34,281 bases of DNA from an uncultured Clostridia bacterium. Its GTDB lineage: Bacteria; Bacillota; Clostridia; TANB77; CAG-508. This document shows positions 10,776 to 19,918 of this stretch, in pieces. The notes beneath the pieces were generated by a model. That model made no database searches. It saw only the letters and a list, made by a program, of their open reading frames with translations, and had not been told where the DNA came from. The stretch lies in the NCBI GenBank assembly GCA_947627415.1, contig CANQVU010000013.1, forward strand, positions 1 through 34,281, read 5' to 3'. Position 1 is the first letter of the stretch. Every line of letters begins with the position of its first letter. The translations under genes were made by a program, and so were the position numbers.

Positions 10776-11710
10776 CTAATCCTCTCCTAAAACTTCAATT
10801 TCTAATTCTATATTAATTTTAAATTCATCATATACGTTTTTCTTTATTATATCAATAAGTGTTAGTACATCTTTTGCTGTAGCATTTCCCTTGTTTACTA
10901 TAAATCCTGCATGTATATCTGACACATAAGCATCTCCAACATTATATCCCTTCAAATGGCATTTATCAATAAGCTGAGCAGTTATGTATCCATTACCTCT
11001 TTTAAATGTACTACCAGCACTTGGAAAACTTATAGGCTGTTTTTCTCTTCTTGATTTATTGTTTTCGTCCATTTTTGCTTTAATTTCTTCTTTGTTTCCC
11101 TTTTTTAGTTGTAAAACGCTTGATAAAATAATATCATCTTTATTTTTACTAAATCTACTAAATCTATATTTAAACTCATGTTCTTCATTATTGATTTCAT
11201 GTACTTTTAAATTATTATCTAAGTACTTGGATGTAATAACAATATCTTTGAATTCTCCTCCGTAGGCACCTGCGTTCATCTTTATTGCTCCACCAATTGT
11301 ACCCGGTATCCCGAGAGGCAAATTCTAATCCAGATAAATTTTTATTATATGCTTCATTTGCTATTTTAGATAATAAAACACCTGAATCTACTCTAATTTT
11401 ATCATTATCTAAAAACTCAATTTCTTTAAAATCTATCTTAATAACTATACCCCTTACTCCTCCGGTCTTTTACTAATAGGTTACTTCCATTTCCCACTAT
11501 TGTAATAGGTGTATTATTTTCTTTTGCAATTTCAATTATAAATTTAACTTCATCAACATTTTTAGGTTTTACAAATATATCTGCTGGTCCGCCTATTTTA
11601 AATGATGTATGTTTGCTCATTGGTTCATTTAGATATATTTGTTCTGTATTCAACTTTTCGAGCATTTGATTATAAATTTTATCCATAATTCTCCTATCGT
11701 TTTTATACAT
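10776..11710 (-). CDS. murB: UDP-N-acetylenolpyruvoylglucosamine reductase, reconstructed with two +1 frameshifts: complement(join(10776..11312,11314..11463,11465..11710))
   Basis: ...SKHTSFKIGGPADIFVKPK...VGNGSNLLVKD[C][50 protein letters not shown][C][20 protein letters not shown]...; canonical MurB only after both corrections. Confidence 0.93.
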
Positions 11711-11800
11711 ATTTATTCATTATTTGTACTAAATATTAAATGTTACTTTATTGAATTTTATCATTTTTTTGTTTCTTTTACAATATTTATATTAGATAAA

Positions 11801-11970
11801 TTATTGTTTGCTTTATTTATTACTGTAAAATAGTTTAATATAATTTTTTCAAGACGTCCTTCTTCACAAAAATTATTATTTCATAATAATTTTGGATTCG
11901 AAGCTCCTATTTCAAAAATTATATTTAAACTATTTTACTAATCAAATTAATTTAAAAACAATTATACAAA
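11801..11970. repeat. Structured dispersed repeat, copy 1
   Basis: AAAATAGTTTAATATAATTTTT ... AAAAATTATATTTAAACTATTTT outer stem, AAAATTATTAT-TTC-ATAATAATTTT inner hairpin, conserved GACGTCCTTCTT and GGATTCGAAGCTCCT. Confidence 0.85.
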
Positions 11971-12020
11971 TTGCAATTTATATTTGTATTAACTATATAA
12001 TAATGATATAATATTTTTAG

Positions 12021-12929
12021 GTGATTAATATGTTTGATGATATAAAGAAAAATAAAAGAAAATCAATTTTCATTGTTTTTAGTTTTGTTTTAATAATTAC
12101 ACTAATTTTATATTATATATGTATGGCATTTGATGTAAGTGCTCCTATTGCAATTACAATTTCTTTAGCTTTTTCAATACTTGCTAGCTGGGCATCTTAC
12201 TATAATAGTGATAAGATTATTTTATCAGTAACTAAGGCAAGACCAGCAACAGAAGAAGAGGATAAAAAAATAATAAATATATTAGAAGGACTAATGATTT
12301 CATCAGGACTTTCTCATAAACCAAGGCTTTATGTTGTAGAAGATAATCAACCAAACGCTTTTGCAACCGGAAGGAACCCCGAGCATGCTATTATTTGTGT
12401 AACAACAGGTCTTTTAGAAAAATTAGAATATTATGAATTAGAAGGAGTTATAGCACATGAAATGGCACATATAAAAAATTATGATATTTTACTTTCTGCT
12501 GTTGTTACTGTAATGGTTGGATTTATAGTAATGCTTTCTGATATTTTCACAAGGACTTTCTTTTATAGAAGTAATAAAGATAGAGATAATGATAATAAGG
12601 GAAATGCAATTGTAATGATTATAGGACTAGTTTTTTTGATACTTGCACCTATTATAGGAAAGATAATGCAAATGGCAGTATCAAGGAGAAGAGAGTTTTT
12701 AGCAGATAGTACAGCAGTAGAATTTACAAGAAATCCAGATGGACTAATATCTGCTTTACGAAAATTAGATGAAGATCCTAATGAATTAAAAGTAGCAAAT
12801 AAGGCAACTGAAAATATGTATATTGTAAATCCTTTCAAAAACAAAGCTAATGGTAGAAAAAAAGCTGGATTATTTTCTACCCATCCAAGCATTGATGATA
12901 GAATTGAAGCTTTGCAAAATATAAGATAA
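12021..12929 (+). CDS. htpX: HtpX-like M48 zinc metalloprotease
   Basis: GVIAHEMAHIKNYD (HExxH), ATGRNPEHAIICVTTGLLE, SRRREFLADSTAVEFTRNPDGLISALRKL; likely start at 12030. Confidence 0.93.
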   Translation: MINMFDDIKKNKRKSIFIVFSFVLIITLILYYICMAFDVSAPIAITISLAFSILASWASYYNSDKIILSVTKARPATEEEDKKIINILEGLMISSGLSHKPRLYVVEDNQPNAFATGRNPEHAIICVTTGLLEKLEYYELEGVIAHEMAHIKNYDILLSAVVTVMVGFIVMLSDIFTRTFFYRSNKDRDNDNKGNAIVMIIGLVFLILAPIIGKIMQMAVSRRREFLADSTAVEFTRNPDGLISALRKLDEDPNELKVANKATENMYIVNPFKNKANGRKKAGLFSTHPSIDDRIEALQNIR

Positions 12930-12933
12930 TTTT

Positions 12934-13015
12934 TTCTTTTTTTGGACGGACTAAATTTAGACTTTTTTAAAAAAGTCTAAATTTAGTCCGTCCAAAAAAA
13001 GAAAAAAAGAAAAAA
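12934..13015. terminator. Bidirectional palindrome/terminator of the GGACGGACTA family
   Basis: TTTTTTTGGACGGACTAAATTTAGACTTTTTTAAAAAAGTCTAAATTTAGTCCGTCCAAAAAAA, near-perfect palindrome between convergent genes. Confidence 0.85.
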
Positions 13016-13020
13016 ATTAT

Positions 13021-13365
13021 TTAAGGAATATTCTTCGCCACACTTAACCTTATTATTAAATCTATGTTATCGTCTTTTGCTGCTTTATTTTTTCTAATTT
13101 GTCCGCATTTTTTACATCTATATATTATTACATAACCCTTTTTGTTGTTCATTTCTATACCTATTGGTTCTAATAATCCATGGCATTTTTCTTCCCTATC
13201 CCCAGGATTTACATCTACATGTTTTGAATATAGGCAATAATTACAGTGATTTCTACACGAATATCCTAGTTTCTTTACATTTTTACCACAATTTTCACAT
13301 ATAAATTCTTCGTCTATTTCGTTAAATTTTTTCAAATTATATCTCCTCTTCAAATATACTTCCAC
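13021..13365 (-). CDS. RNHCP domain-containing protein
   Basis: FICENCGKNVKKLGYSCRNHCNYCLYSKHVDVNPGDR and paired CxxC motifs. Confidence 0.85.
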   Translation of the reverse strand: MEVYLKRRYNLKKFNEIDEEFICENCGKNVKKLGYSCRNHCNYCLYSKHVDVNPGDREEKCHGLLEPIGIEMNNKKGYVIIYRCKKCGQIRKNKAAKDDNIDLIIRLSVAKNIP

Positions 13366-14983
13366 CTATAAATTCTCTAAGAAGTGAATTCATTGGTACT
13401 AACTCTGATGGTATGGATTTAAAATAACTAAGCATTGTATAAATCCTTTTAGCTTCTGAAAATTCTGGAATCTCTGGTCCTATTTTTTCTAATAATGGCA
13501 TTGCATAATCCTTTAATACACTAAGTTCGTATATTAATGATGAATTGAACATTACATCTGCTTCTTCTTGGTATGCAAATATATTTTTAGTTTCTCCTCT
13601 ATTTACCGATGGCCACATTTCTAATGTATGCAAAGCGTTATAACCTCTAAATTGATTATCTCTTACTATCCTTCTTATTAACCTAGTATCTGTTGTGGAA
13701 ATTCTATTATAATAATCTATATTTAGAACTGTTAAAGCACTAATATAAATTTTGAATTTTTGTTCCTTTGGAATTAAAAATGTAAGTTTATCATTTAAAC
13801 AATGAATACCTTCCATTATTAAAACCTCATCTTCTTCAAGTTTCATTTTATTTCCTTTATATTCCTTTGTACCTCTATGGAAATTAAATATTGGCGTTTC
13901 AATTTCTTCACCTTTTAATAATTTTAATAAATCATTGTTTAGAAGACTAGTATCAATAGCATCTATTGACTCAAAATCATATTCCCCATTTTCATCTCTT
14001 GGCGTTTCTTCCCTTTCTACAAAATAATTATCTACTGATATTGTCTTAGTTTTTAATCCATTTAATCTTAGTTCAAGTTCTAATCTTTTTGCAAATGTTG
14101 TTTTTCCTGATGAAGAAGGACCTGCAATTAGCACTACCTTTTTATTTTTATTATTTGAAATAATATCTGCTATTTTTGCTATTTTTTTCTCATGTAGAGC
14201 TTCATCCAATAAAATATAATCTTTAATTTTTCCATTTTTAATTATCTCATTCAATTTATATAATGTATTTACATTAAGTGCTTTATGAACATCTTCATAT
14301 TCATCAAGTGTTTCTAATAGCTTAGGACATTCAATGAATTTTCTAAGCTCATCTGGATTTTTCCTGCTTGGATATCTAATTAAAAATCCATCATGATATT
14401 TTGAAATTTCATATTTTTTAATATATCCTGTTGAAATAGGCATAACCCCATAAAAATAGTTATAGTAATCCTCACAATAATAAAGAGTAACATTTTCTTT
14501 TTCTTTAAGGTCTAATTGCAATTTACCTTTTAGAGTTTTTTCTTTTTCATAAAACACTTTAGCTTCTTCTTTAGTCATAACTTTTCTCTCTATTGGTAAA
14601 TTACTTTCTATTATTTCTTTTACCCTTTTATCTACGTTTTTAATCATTTCATCTGTTAAATCTATATTATCAACCTCACATAACATTGAATGATAAAGCT
14701 GATAATTCACAGTTAACAATGCATCTGGGTAAATATCCCTAAATGCTTTTGCTACTACATATATAAGTCCTCTTTGATATACTCTCATTCCATCTTTATC
14801 TGTTATATCAATTAACTCTATAGTTCCATCTGATGGTATCTTAAATCCAAGTCCTTTTACTTCATTATTAAACTTGCATGCTATTATTTCATTATTACTA
14901 TCTTCAATTTCATCTTTAAATAAATCATTAACCCTTATACCTTTATCAATATTTAATGTTTTACCTTCATATATTATCTGCAT
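13337..14983 (-). CDS. Uridine kinase-like nucleoside kinase with N-terminal TGS/ThrRS-like region
   Basis: VVLIAGPSSSGKTTFAKRL P-loop; KTISVDNYFVEREETPRDENGEYDFESIDAID; GIHCLND; N-terminal GKTLNIDKGIRVNDLF. Confidence 0.85.
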   Translation of the reverse strand: MQIIYEGKTLNIDKGIRVNDLFKDEIEDSNNEIIACKFNNEVKGLGFKIPSDGTIELIDITDKDGMRVYQRGLIYVVAKAFRDIYPDALLTVNYQLYHSMLCEVDNIDLTDEMIKNVDKRVKEIIESNLPIERKVMTKEEAKVFYEKEKTLKGKLQLDLKEKENVTLYYCEDYYNYFYGVMPISTGYIKKYEISKYHDGFLIRYPSRKNPDELRKFIECPKLLETLDEYEDVHKALNVNTLYKLNEIIKNGKIKDYILLDEALHEKKIAKIADIISNNKNKKVVLIAGPSSSGKTTFAKRLELELRLNGLKTKTISVDNYFVEREETPRDENGEYDFESIDAIDTSLLNNDLLKLLKGEEIETPIFNFHRGTKEYKGNKMKLEEDEVLIMEGIHCLNDKLTFLIPKEQKFKIYISALTVLNIDYYNRISTTDTRLIRRIVRDNQFRGYNALHTLEMWPSVNRGETKNIFAYQEEADVMFNSSLIYELSVLKDYAMPLLEKIGPEIPEFSEAKRIYTMLSYFKSIPSELVPMNSLLREFIGGSIFEEEI

Positions 14984-15055
14984 GTATTCCTCCTTTGTTA
15001 ATTAAGGTTGCAATTTATAATAATGCAACCTTAAAAATAATTATTAAAATATTAT

Positions 15056-16126
15056 TTAAAGTGATAATGATTCTTTATCTTTTCCGTTTATCTTTATTCT
15101 AAACATCTCGCTGTCTCCATTTTCATTCTGATCTGTGTAGTAAATCCATTTATCATTTATATTTATTTTTGTATAGTCTCCTTCTATATCTATAATTTTT
15201 GTTTCATTCTTTCCGTCTAAATCTACACTATAAATGGATAAGATATCATTTTCATCTTTTCTTATATAAAAGATTTTATCCTCATTAAAATTTATACTAT
15301 CTATCTGTATTTCACTATTAATATCTGATATTTTTTCTTTGTCCTTTCCATTTGTTTTTACTTTATAGAGCTCATAATTATACTCAAGTTTATCTTCATT
15401 ATATTTTTCATATATATAGTATATATTATTTCCTTTTACAAAAAATAGCTTCGCTGAATCATTATCTATCTTCGTAACATCTTCTCCATTTGTTTTCATT
15501 TTTGATATTACATATTTACCATTGTTAATATATGAATAATAAATCCATTTTCCATTAATTTCATAATTTCCAATTGATTTTGTCAATAATATTTGTTTTT
15601 CTTTCCCTTTTATATTTGATTTGCAAAATTTACCATCTTTAAAATAGTATATCCAATTATCTACAACTGTAATTTTTTCTGTATCAACATCTTCTAAAAT
15701 AGTTTCTTTATCTTCTCCATTTAATTTTATTTTTGCAATATTATATTTACCTGAAGTTCTGTCTAAATAATATATGAAATTTCCTAATTTATTTAAGTAA
15801 AGGCCATAATCTGAACTTATCTTTTCTTTTTTATCACTATTTGCCTTTACTTTATATATTCCGTCTGTATTGCTATCTTTTAAACCTAAATAATAAACCC
15901 ATCCACCATTTTCTACAGAAAATCCTAAATTATTCAAGTTACCACTTGTATTACCTATTTGACTCTTGTTGCACATAACAATTATTATTGCAATCAGGAT
16001 AGACAATATTGCTGTAATGCTTATAGTTAACTTTTTATTAGCAATCATAAATGTAGAAATTCTGCTTTTTTGATTTTTTAAAAAATCTATAACTTTATTT
16101 TTTAAATTTATAATTTTTTCTTTCAT
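15056..16126 (-). CDS. DUF5050-type beta-propeller-like secreted/membrane-anchored protein
   Basis: N-terminal TM and repeated WIYYxxxxxxxxLYKVKxNGKDKEKIS units. Confidence 0.75.
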   Translation of the reverse strand: MKEKIINLKNKVIDFLKNQKSRISTFMIANKKLTISITAILSILIAIIIVMCNKSQIGNTSGNLNNLGFSVENGGWVYYLGLKDSNTDGIYKVKANSDKKEKISSDYGLYLNKLGNFIYYLDRTSGKYNIAKIKLNGEDKETILEDVDTEKITVVDNWIYYFKDGKFCKSNIKGKEKQILLTKSIGNYEINGKWIYYSYINNGKYVISKMKTNGEDVTKIDNDSAKLFFVKGNNIYYIYEKYNEDKLEYNYELYKVKTNGKDKEKISDINSEIQIDSINFNEDKIFYIRKDENDILSIYSVDLDGKNETKIIDIEGDYTKININDKWIYYTDQNENGDSEMFRIKINGKDKESLSL

Positions 16127-16285
16127 ATTTTCCCCCTTCTCATTAGTGTTTTATTTTCATTACAATTATATAATCTTAATATTATATAATCAAGTATTTT
16201 TTTTACTTTTCTGGATATACTATTATTAATTAAAAGTGGAGAGTGAAAGTGCAAAACTCTTCTAAGTTTTGAAGGAGGTACATAT

Positions 16286-16483
16286 ATGAATAAAAAAAGA
16301 GTTAATGAAATTTTAAATCATAGGCAATTAAATGAAGTTTATTACAATGAAAAACCTGTATGGATACAAGAAGTTAATGATGATATTGCTAGGATTGGAT
16401 TTTTAGATGGTTCTCAAGAAAAAGATGTATATATAGATGATTTATATGAAAGTGATTTGTATAATTCTTCTTCACAAAAATAA
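16286..16483 (+). CDS. sspH: H-type small acid-soluble spore protein
   Basis: MNKKRVNEILNHRQLNEVYYNEKPVWIQEVNDDIARIGFLDGSQEKDV; strong RBS gaaggaggtacat. Confidence 0.85.
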   Translation: MNKKRVNEILNHRQLNEVYYNEKPVWIQEVNDDIARIGFLDGSQEKDVYIDDLYESDLYNSSSQK

Positions 16484-16502
16484 AAGAAAGTAGCTATATT
16501 AC

Positions 16503-16544
16503 AAAGTAAAAAAGTAGACTTTATTGCCTACTTTTTTACTTTAT
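16503..16544. terminator. Bidirectional terminator between sspH and ppdK
   Basis: AAAGTAAAAAAGTAGACTTTATTGCCTACTTTTTTACTTT. Confidence 0.75.
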
Positions 16545-16560
16545 TTGTTTAATTATTTAT

Positions 16561-19200
16561 TTAAGCATTTTTAGATTTTAATGCTGCTTGAGCTGCTGCT
16601 AGTCTTGCGATTGGAACTCTAAATGGTGAGCAAGATACATAGTTTAATCCTACATTGTGGCAGAATTCAACACTTGATGGTTCTCCACCATGCTCTCCAC
16701 AGATACCAAGTTTAATGTTTGGTCTTGTTGCTCTTCCTTTTTCAGCTGCCATTTTTACTAATTTACCAACACCATTTTGGTCAAGTTTAGCAAATGGATC
16801 TGATTCATAGATTTTTGCTTTGTAGTAAGCATCTAAGAATTTACCAGCATCGTCTCTTGAGAAACCAAATGTCATTTGTGTTAAGTCATTTGTTCCGAAA
16901 GAGAAGAATTCTGCTTCTTCAGCTATTTCATCAGCTGTTAATGCAGCTCTTGGTATTTCTATCATTGTACCAATATGGTATTCCATATCTGATCCTTTTT
17001 CTTTTTTAACTTGTTCTGCTGTTTCAACAACTATATCTTTAACAAATTTTAATTCTTTCTTTTCACCAACTAATGGAATCATTATTTCTGGAACTATATC
17101 GTATCCATCTTCTGCTTTTACTTCGATTGCTGCTTCCATTAATGCTCTTGTTTGCATTTTAGCTATTTCTGGATATGTAACAGCAAGACGGCATCCTCTG
17201 TGCCCCATCATTGGGTTGAATTCATGTAATTCTGCACATTTTGCCTTTAAATGTTCTACTGTAACGCCCATATCTTTTGCTAATGCTTTTATGTCTTCTT
17301 CGTCAGTTGGTAAGAATTCATGCAATGGTGGATCTAAATAACGTACAGTCATTGGTAATCCTTTTAATTCTTTGTACATAGCTTTGAAGTCACCTTTTTG
17401 GAATGGTATTAATTCATTTAAAGCTGCTTCTCTTGCTTCAACTGTTTCTGATAAAATCATTTTTCTAATTTTTGGAATTCTATCTTCTTCGAAGAACATG
17501 TGCTCTGTTCTACAAAGTCCTATTCCTTCTGCTCCTAAATGAACAGCATTTTTTGTATCTCTTGGGTTATCAGCATTTGTTCTAACTTTTAGAGTTCTAA
17601 ATTCATCTGCCCATCCCATTATTCTTCCAAAGTTTCCGCTTACGCTGGCTTCAACTGTTTTTATATCTCCTTTATATATTTTTCCTGTTGTTCCATCTAA
17701 TGAAATATAATCACCTTCGTGGAATTTATATCCACCAAGTTCAAATTCTTTTGCTTCTTCGTTCATTTTGATATCTCCACAACCAGATACACAACATGTT
17801 CCCATACCACGAGCAACAACTGCTGCATGTGATGTCATACCACCACGAACTGTAAGTATACCTTGTGCAGCTACCATACCTTCGATATCTTCTGGTGTTG
17901 TCTCTAAACGAACAAGTACAACTCTTTCACCTTTTCCACCTGTTCCTAGTTCTTTTGCATCTTCAGCTGTAAATACTACTTTACCTGCTGCTGCACCTGG
18001 TGATGCTGGAAGTGCTTCGCCAATAACTTCTCCTGCTTTTAAGCTTTCTGCATCAAATGTAGGGTGTAATAATTGATCTAAAGATTTAGCTTCTATTCTT
18101 AGAACTGCTTCTTCTTTAGTTATCATTCCTTCGTCAACTAAATCACAAGCGATTTTTATAGCTGCTGGAGCTGTTCTTTTTCCATTTCTTGTTTGTAAGA
18201 AATATAATTTTCCTTCTTGAATTGTAAATTCCATATCTTGCATATCTCTATAATGGTTTTCTAGCTTAGTTGCTATTTCCATAAATTGTTTATAACATTC
18301 TGGTAAATCTTCTGCAAGTTTTGTGATTGGTTGTGGTGTTCTAACACCTGCAACAACGTCTTCACCTTGTGCATTAATTAAGTATTCACCAAATATTCCT
18401 TTTTCACCTGTTGATGGGTTTCTTGTAAATGCAACTCCTGTTCCTGATGTTTCTCCCATGTTTCCAAATACCATAGCTTGAACATTTACTGCTGTTCCCC
18501 AATCTCCTGGTATATCATTCATTCTTCTATATACAATAGCTCTTGGGTTATCCCAGCTTCTAAATACAGCCTTAACTGCACCCATTAATTGTTCAACTGG
18601 GTCTTGTGGGAATTCTTCACCTTTCATTGCTTCTTTGTATACAGCTTTGAATCTTTTTACTAATTCTTTTAAATCATCTGTTGTAAGTTCTGTATCGTAA
18701 TGAACTCCTTTTGCTTCTTTTACTTCATCAATTATTTTTTCAAAGAATGATTTTGGAACTTCCATAACAACATCTGAATACATTTGGATAAATCTTCTAT
18801 ATGAATCATAAGCAAATCTTGGATTTCCAGTTTTTGCAGCAAATCCTTCAACTGCTACATCATTTAATCCTAAATTTAATATTGTATCCATCATACCAGG
18901 CATTGATGCTCTAGCACCACTTCTTACTGATACTAATAATGGATCATTGTTGTCTCCAAATTTTTTTCCTTGCATTTCTTCTAATGTTTTTAATGCTTCA
19001 AAAATTTGTTCTTGAATTTCGTCATTAATTTTTTTACCGTCATTATAATATTCTGTACAAGCTTCTGTAGAAACAGTAAATCCTTGTGGAATTGGTAAAC
19101 CTAAATTTGTCATTTCTGCTAGGTTAGCACCTTTACCACCTAATAATTCACGCATGTTTGCATTTCCTTCTTTAAAAAGGTATACGTACTTTTTGCTCAT
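16561..19200 (-). CDS. ppdK: Pyruvate, phosphate dikinase
   Basis: LLGGKGANLAEMTNLGLPIPQGFTV, GGMTSHAAVVARGMG, SFGTNDLTQMTFGFSRDD, GICGEHGGEPSSVEF; full length. Confidence 0.98.
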   Translation of the reverse strand: MSKKYVYLFKEGNANMRELLGGKGANLAEMTNLGLPIPQGFTVSTEACTEYYNDGKKINDEIQEQIFEALKTLEEMQGKKFGDNNDPLLVSVRSGARASMPGMMDTILNLGLNDVAVEGFAAKTGNPRFAYDSYRRFIQMYSDVVMEVPKSFFEKIIDEVKEAKGVHYDTELTTDDLKELVKRFKAVYKEAMKGEEFPQDPVEQLMGAVKAVFRSWDNPRAIVYRRMNDIPGDWGTAVNVQAMVFGNMGETSGTGVAFTRNPSTGEKGIFGEYLINAQGEDVVAGVRTPQPITKLAEDLPECYKQFMEIATKLENHYRDMQDMEFTIQEGKLYFLQTRNGKRTAPAAIKIACDLVDEGMITKEEAVLRIEAKSLDQLLHPTFDAESLKAGEVIGEALPASPGAAAGKVVFTAEDAKELGTGGKGERVVLVRLETTPEDIEGMVAAQGILTVRGGMTSHAAVVARGMGTCCVSGCGDIKMNEEAKEFELGGYKFHEGDYISLDGTTGKIYKGDIKTVEASVSGNFGRIMGWADEFRTLKVRTNADNPRDTKNAVHLGAEGIGLCRTEHMFFEEDRIPKIRKMILSETVEAREAALNELIPFQKGDFKAMYKELKGLPMTVRYLDPPLHEFLPTDEEDIKALAKDMGVTVEHLKAKCAELHEFNPMMGHRGCRLAVTYPEIAKMQTRALMEAAIEVKAEDGYDIVPEIMIPLVGEKKELKFVKDIVVETAEQVKKEKGSDMEYHIGTMIEIPRAALTADEIAEEAEFFSFGTNDLTQMTFGFSRDDAGKFLDAYYKAKIYESDPFAKLDQNGVGKLVKMAAEKGRATRPNIKLGICGEHGGEPSSVEFCHNVGLNYVSCSPFRVPIARLAAAQAALKSKNA

Positions 19201-19314
19201 AAATTAAACCCTTCTTTCTTCTATATTTTTCAAAATCCTGTATTATTATATATCAAGCATCCGTAAAATGCAATCACTTTTTGTAATATTTTTGTAATAT
19301 TTTAGAACTGAAAA

Positions 19315-19388
19315 ATGAGATGTGGAAATTTAGGGTAATCCTTATGAAGACTTATTATAAAAGCTCACCTCTTACTCCACATCACTCA
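19315..19388. other. Imperfect hairpin element upstream of ppdK
   Basis: TGAGATGTGGA ... TCCACATCACTCA inverted repeat. Confidence 0.45.
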
Positions 19389-19460
19389 TATCTAAATTAC
19401 AATTTTTCTGTTTGAGCAAAAAAATTTCAAAATAGTTTGTTACTATTGATATAAAATAGA

Positions 19461-19489
19461 TTGAGCAAAACTATAAAAGTTTTGCTCAA
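19461..19489 (-). terminator. Probable terminator of the 19495 gene
   Basis: TTGAGCAAAACTATAAAAGTTTTGCTCAA hairpin. Confidence 0.6.
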
Positions 19490-19494
19490 ACGAG

Positions 19495-19734
19495 TTATCT
19501 TAGGCTTTCAATTGCAAAGAATTGAGCCCATTGAGGAATTTCTGTATCTTCAAAAGAATCTAAATCTTTAAATTCAGAAATATCTCCCTTAATGGTTACA
19601 TTCTTGTATGGAAATTCTATAAATTTTTTGAAATCTTCATAGCTTTCAAAAAAGGCAATCCGTTGCATTCCAACTTCTATTATAGAATTCCTTTCCCTAA
19701 GATTTAGGTTGTAACTACATCCACATATTGACAT
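19495..19734 (-). CDS. Hypothetical small protein containing an in-frame CGG
   Basis: 79-aa ORF with strong RBS AAAGGGAGGTAGCATTACACATG; CGG at 19660-19662 encodes the R of MQRIAFF if read normally. Confidence 0.65.
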   Translation of the reverse strand: MSICGCSYNLNLRERNSIIEVGMQRIAFFESYEDFKKFIEFPYKNVTIKGDISEFKDLDSFEDTEIPQWAQFFAIESLR

Positions 19735-19871
19735 GTGTAATGCTACCTCCCTTTATAATATTTACTAAGTTTTAACTTAGCAATAGTGGATTTTTCCACT
19801 TGTAAATATTTTAACATCGTTTTTGTGTTATGTCAATTTCATTTGTCGTGATATTTATATTTTCTTGTTAA

Positions 19872-19904
19872 AAAAACGAGTCAAAGCTTTTTGACTCGTT
19901 TTTA
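19872..19904 (-). terminator. Terminator downstream of tsf
   Basis: AAAACGAGTCAAAGCTTTTTGACTCGTTTTT. Confidence 0.75.
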
Positions 19905-19918
19905 ATTTTGTTAATATA

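Noticed and set aside
10776-11710. murB, tsaD and ruvC as pseudogenes
   Set aside because: Sequence elsewhere is fully conserved, the genes are essential or core, and the lesions are identical in kind; decay would be heterogeneous.
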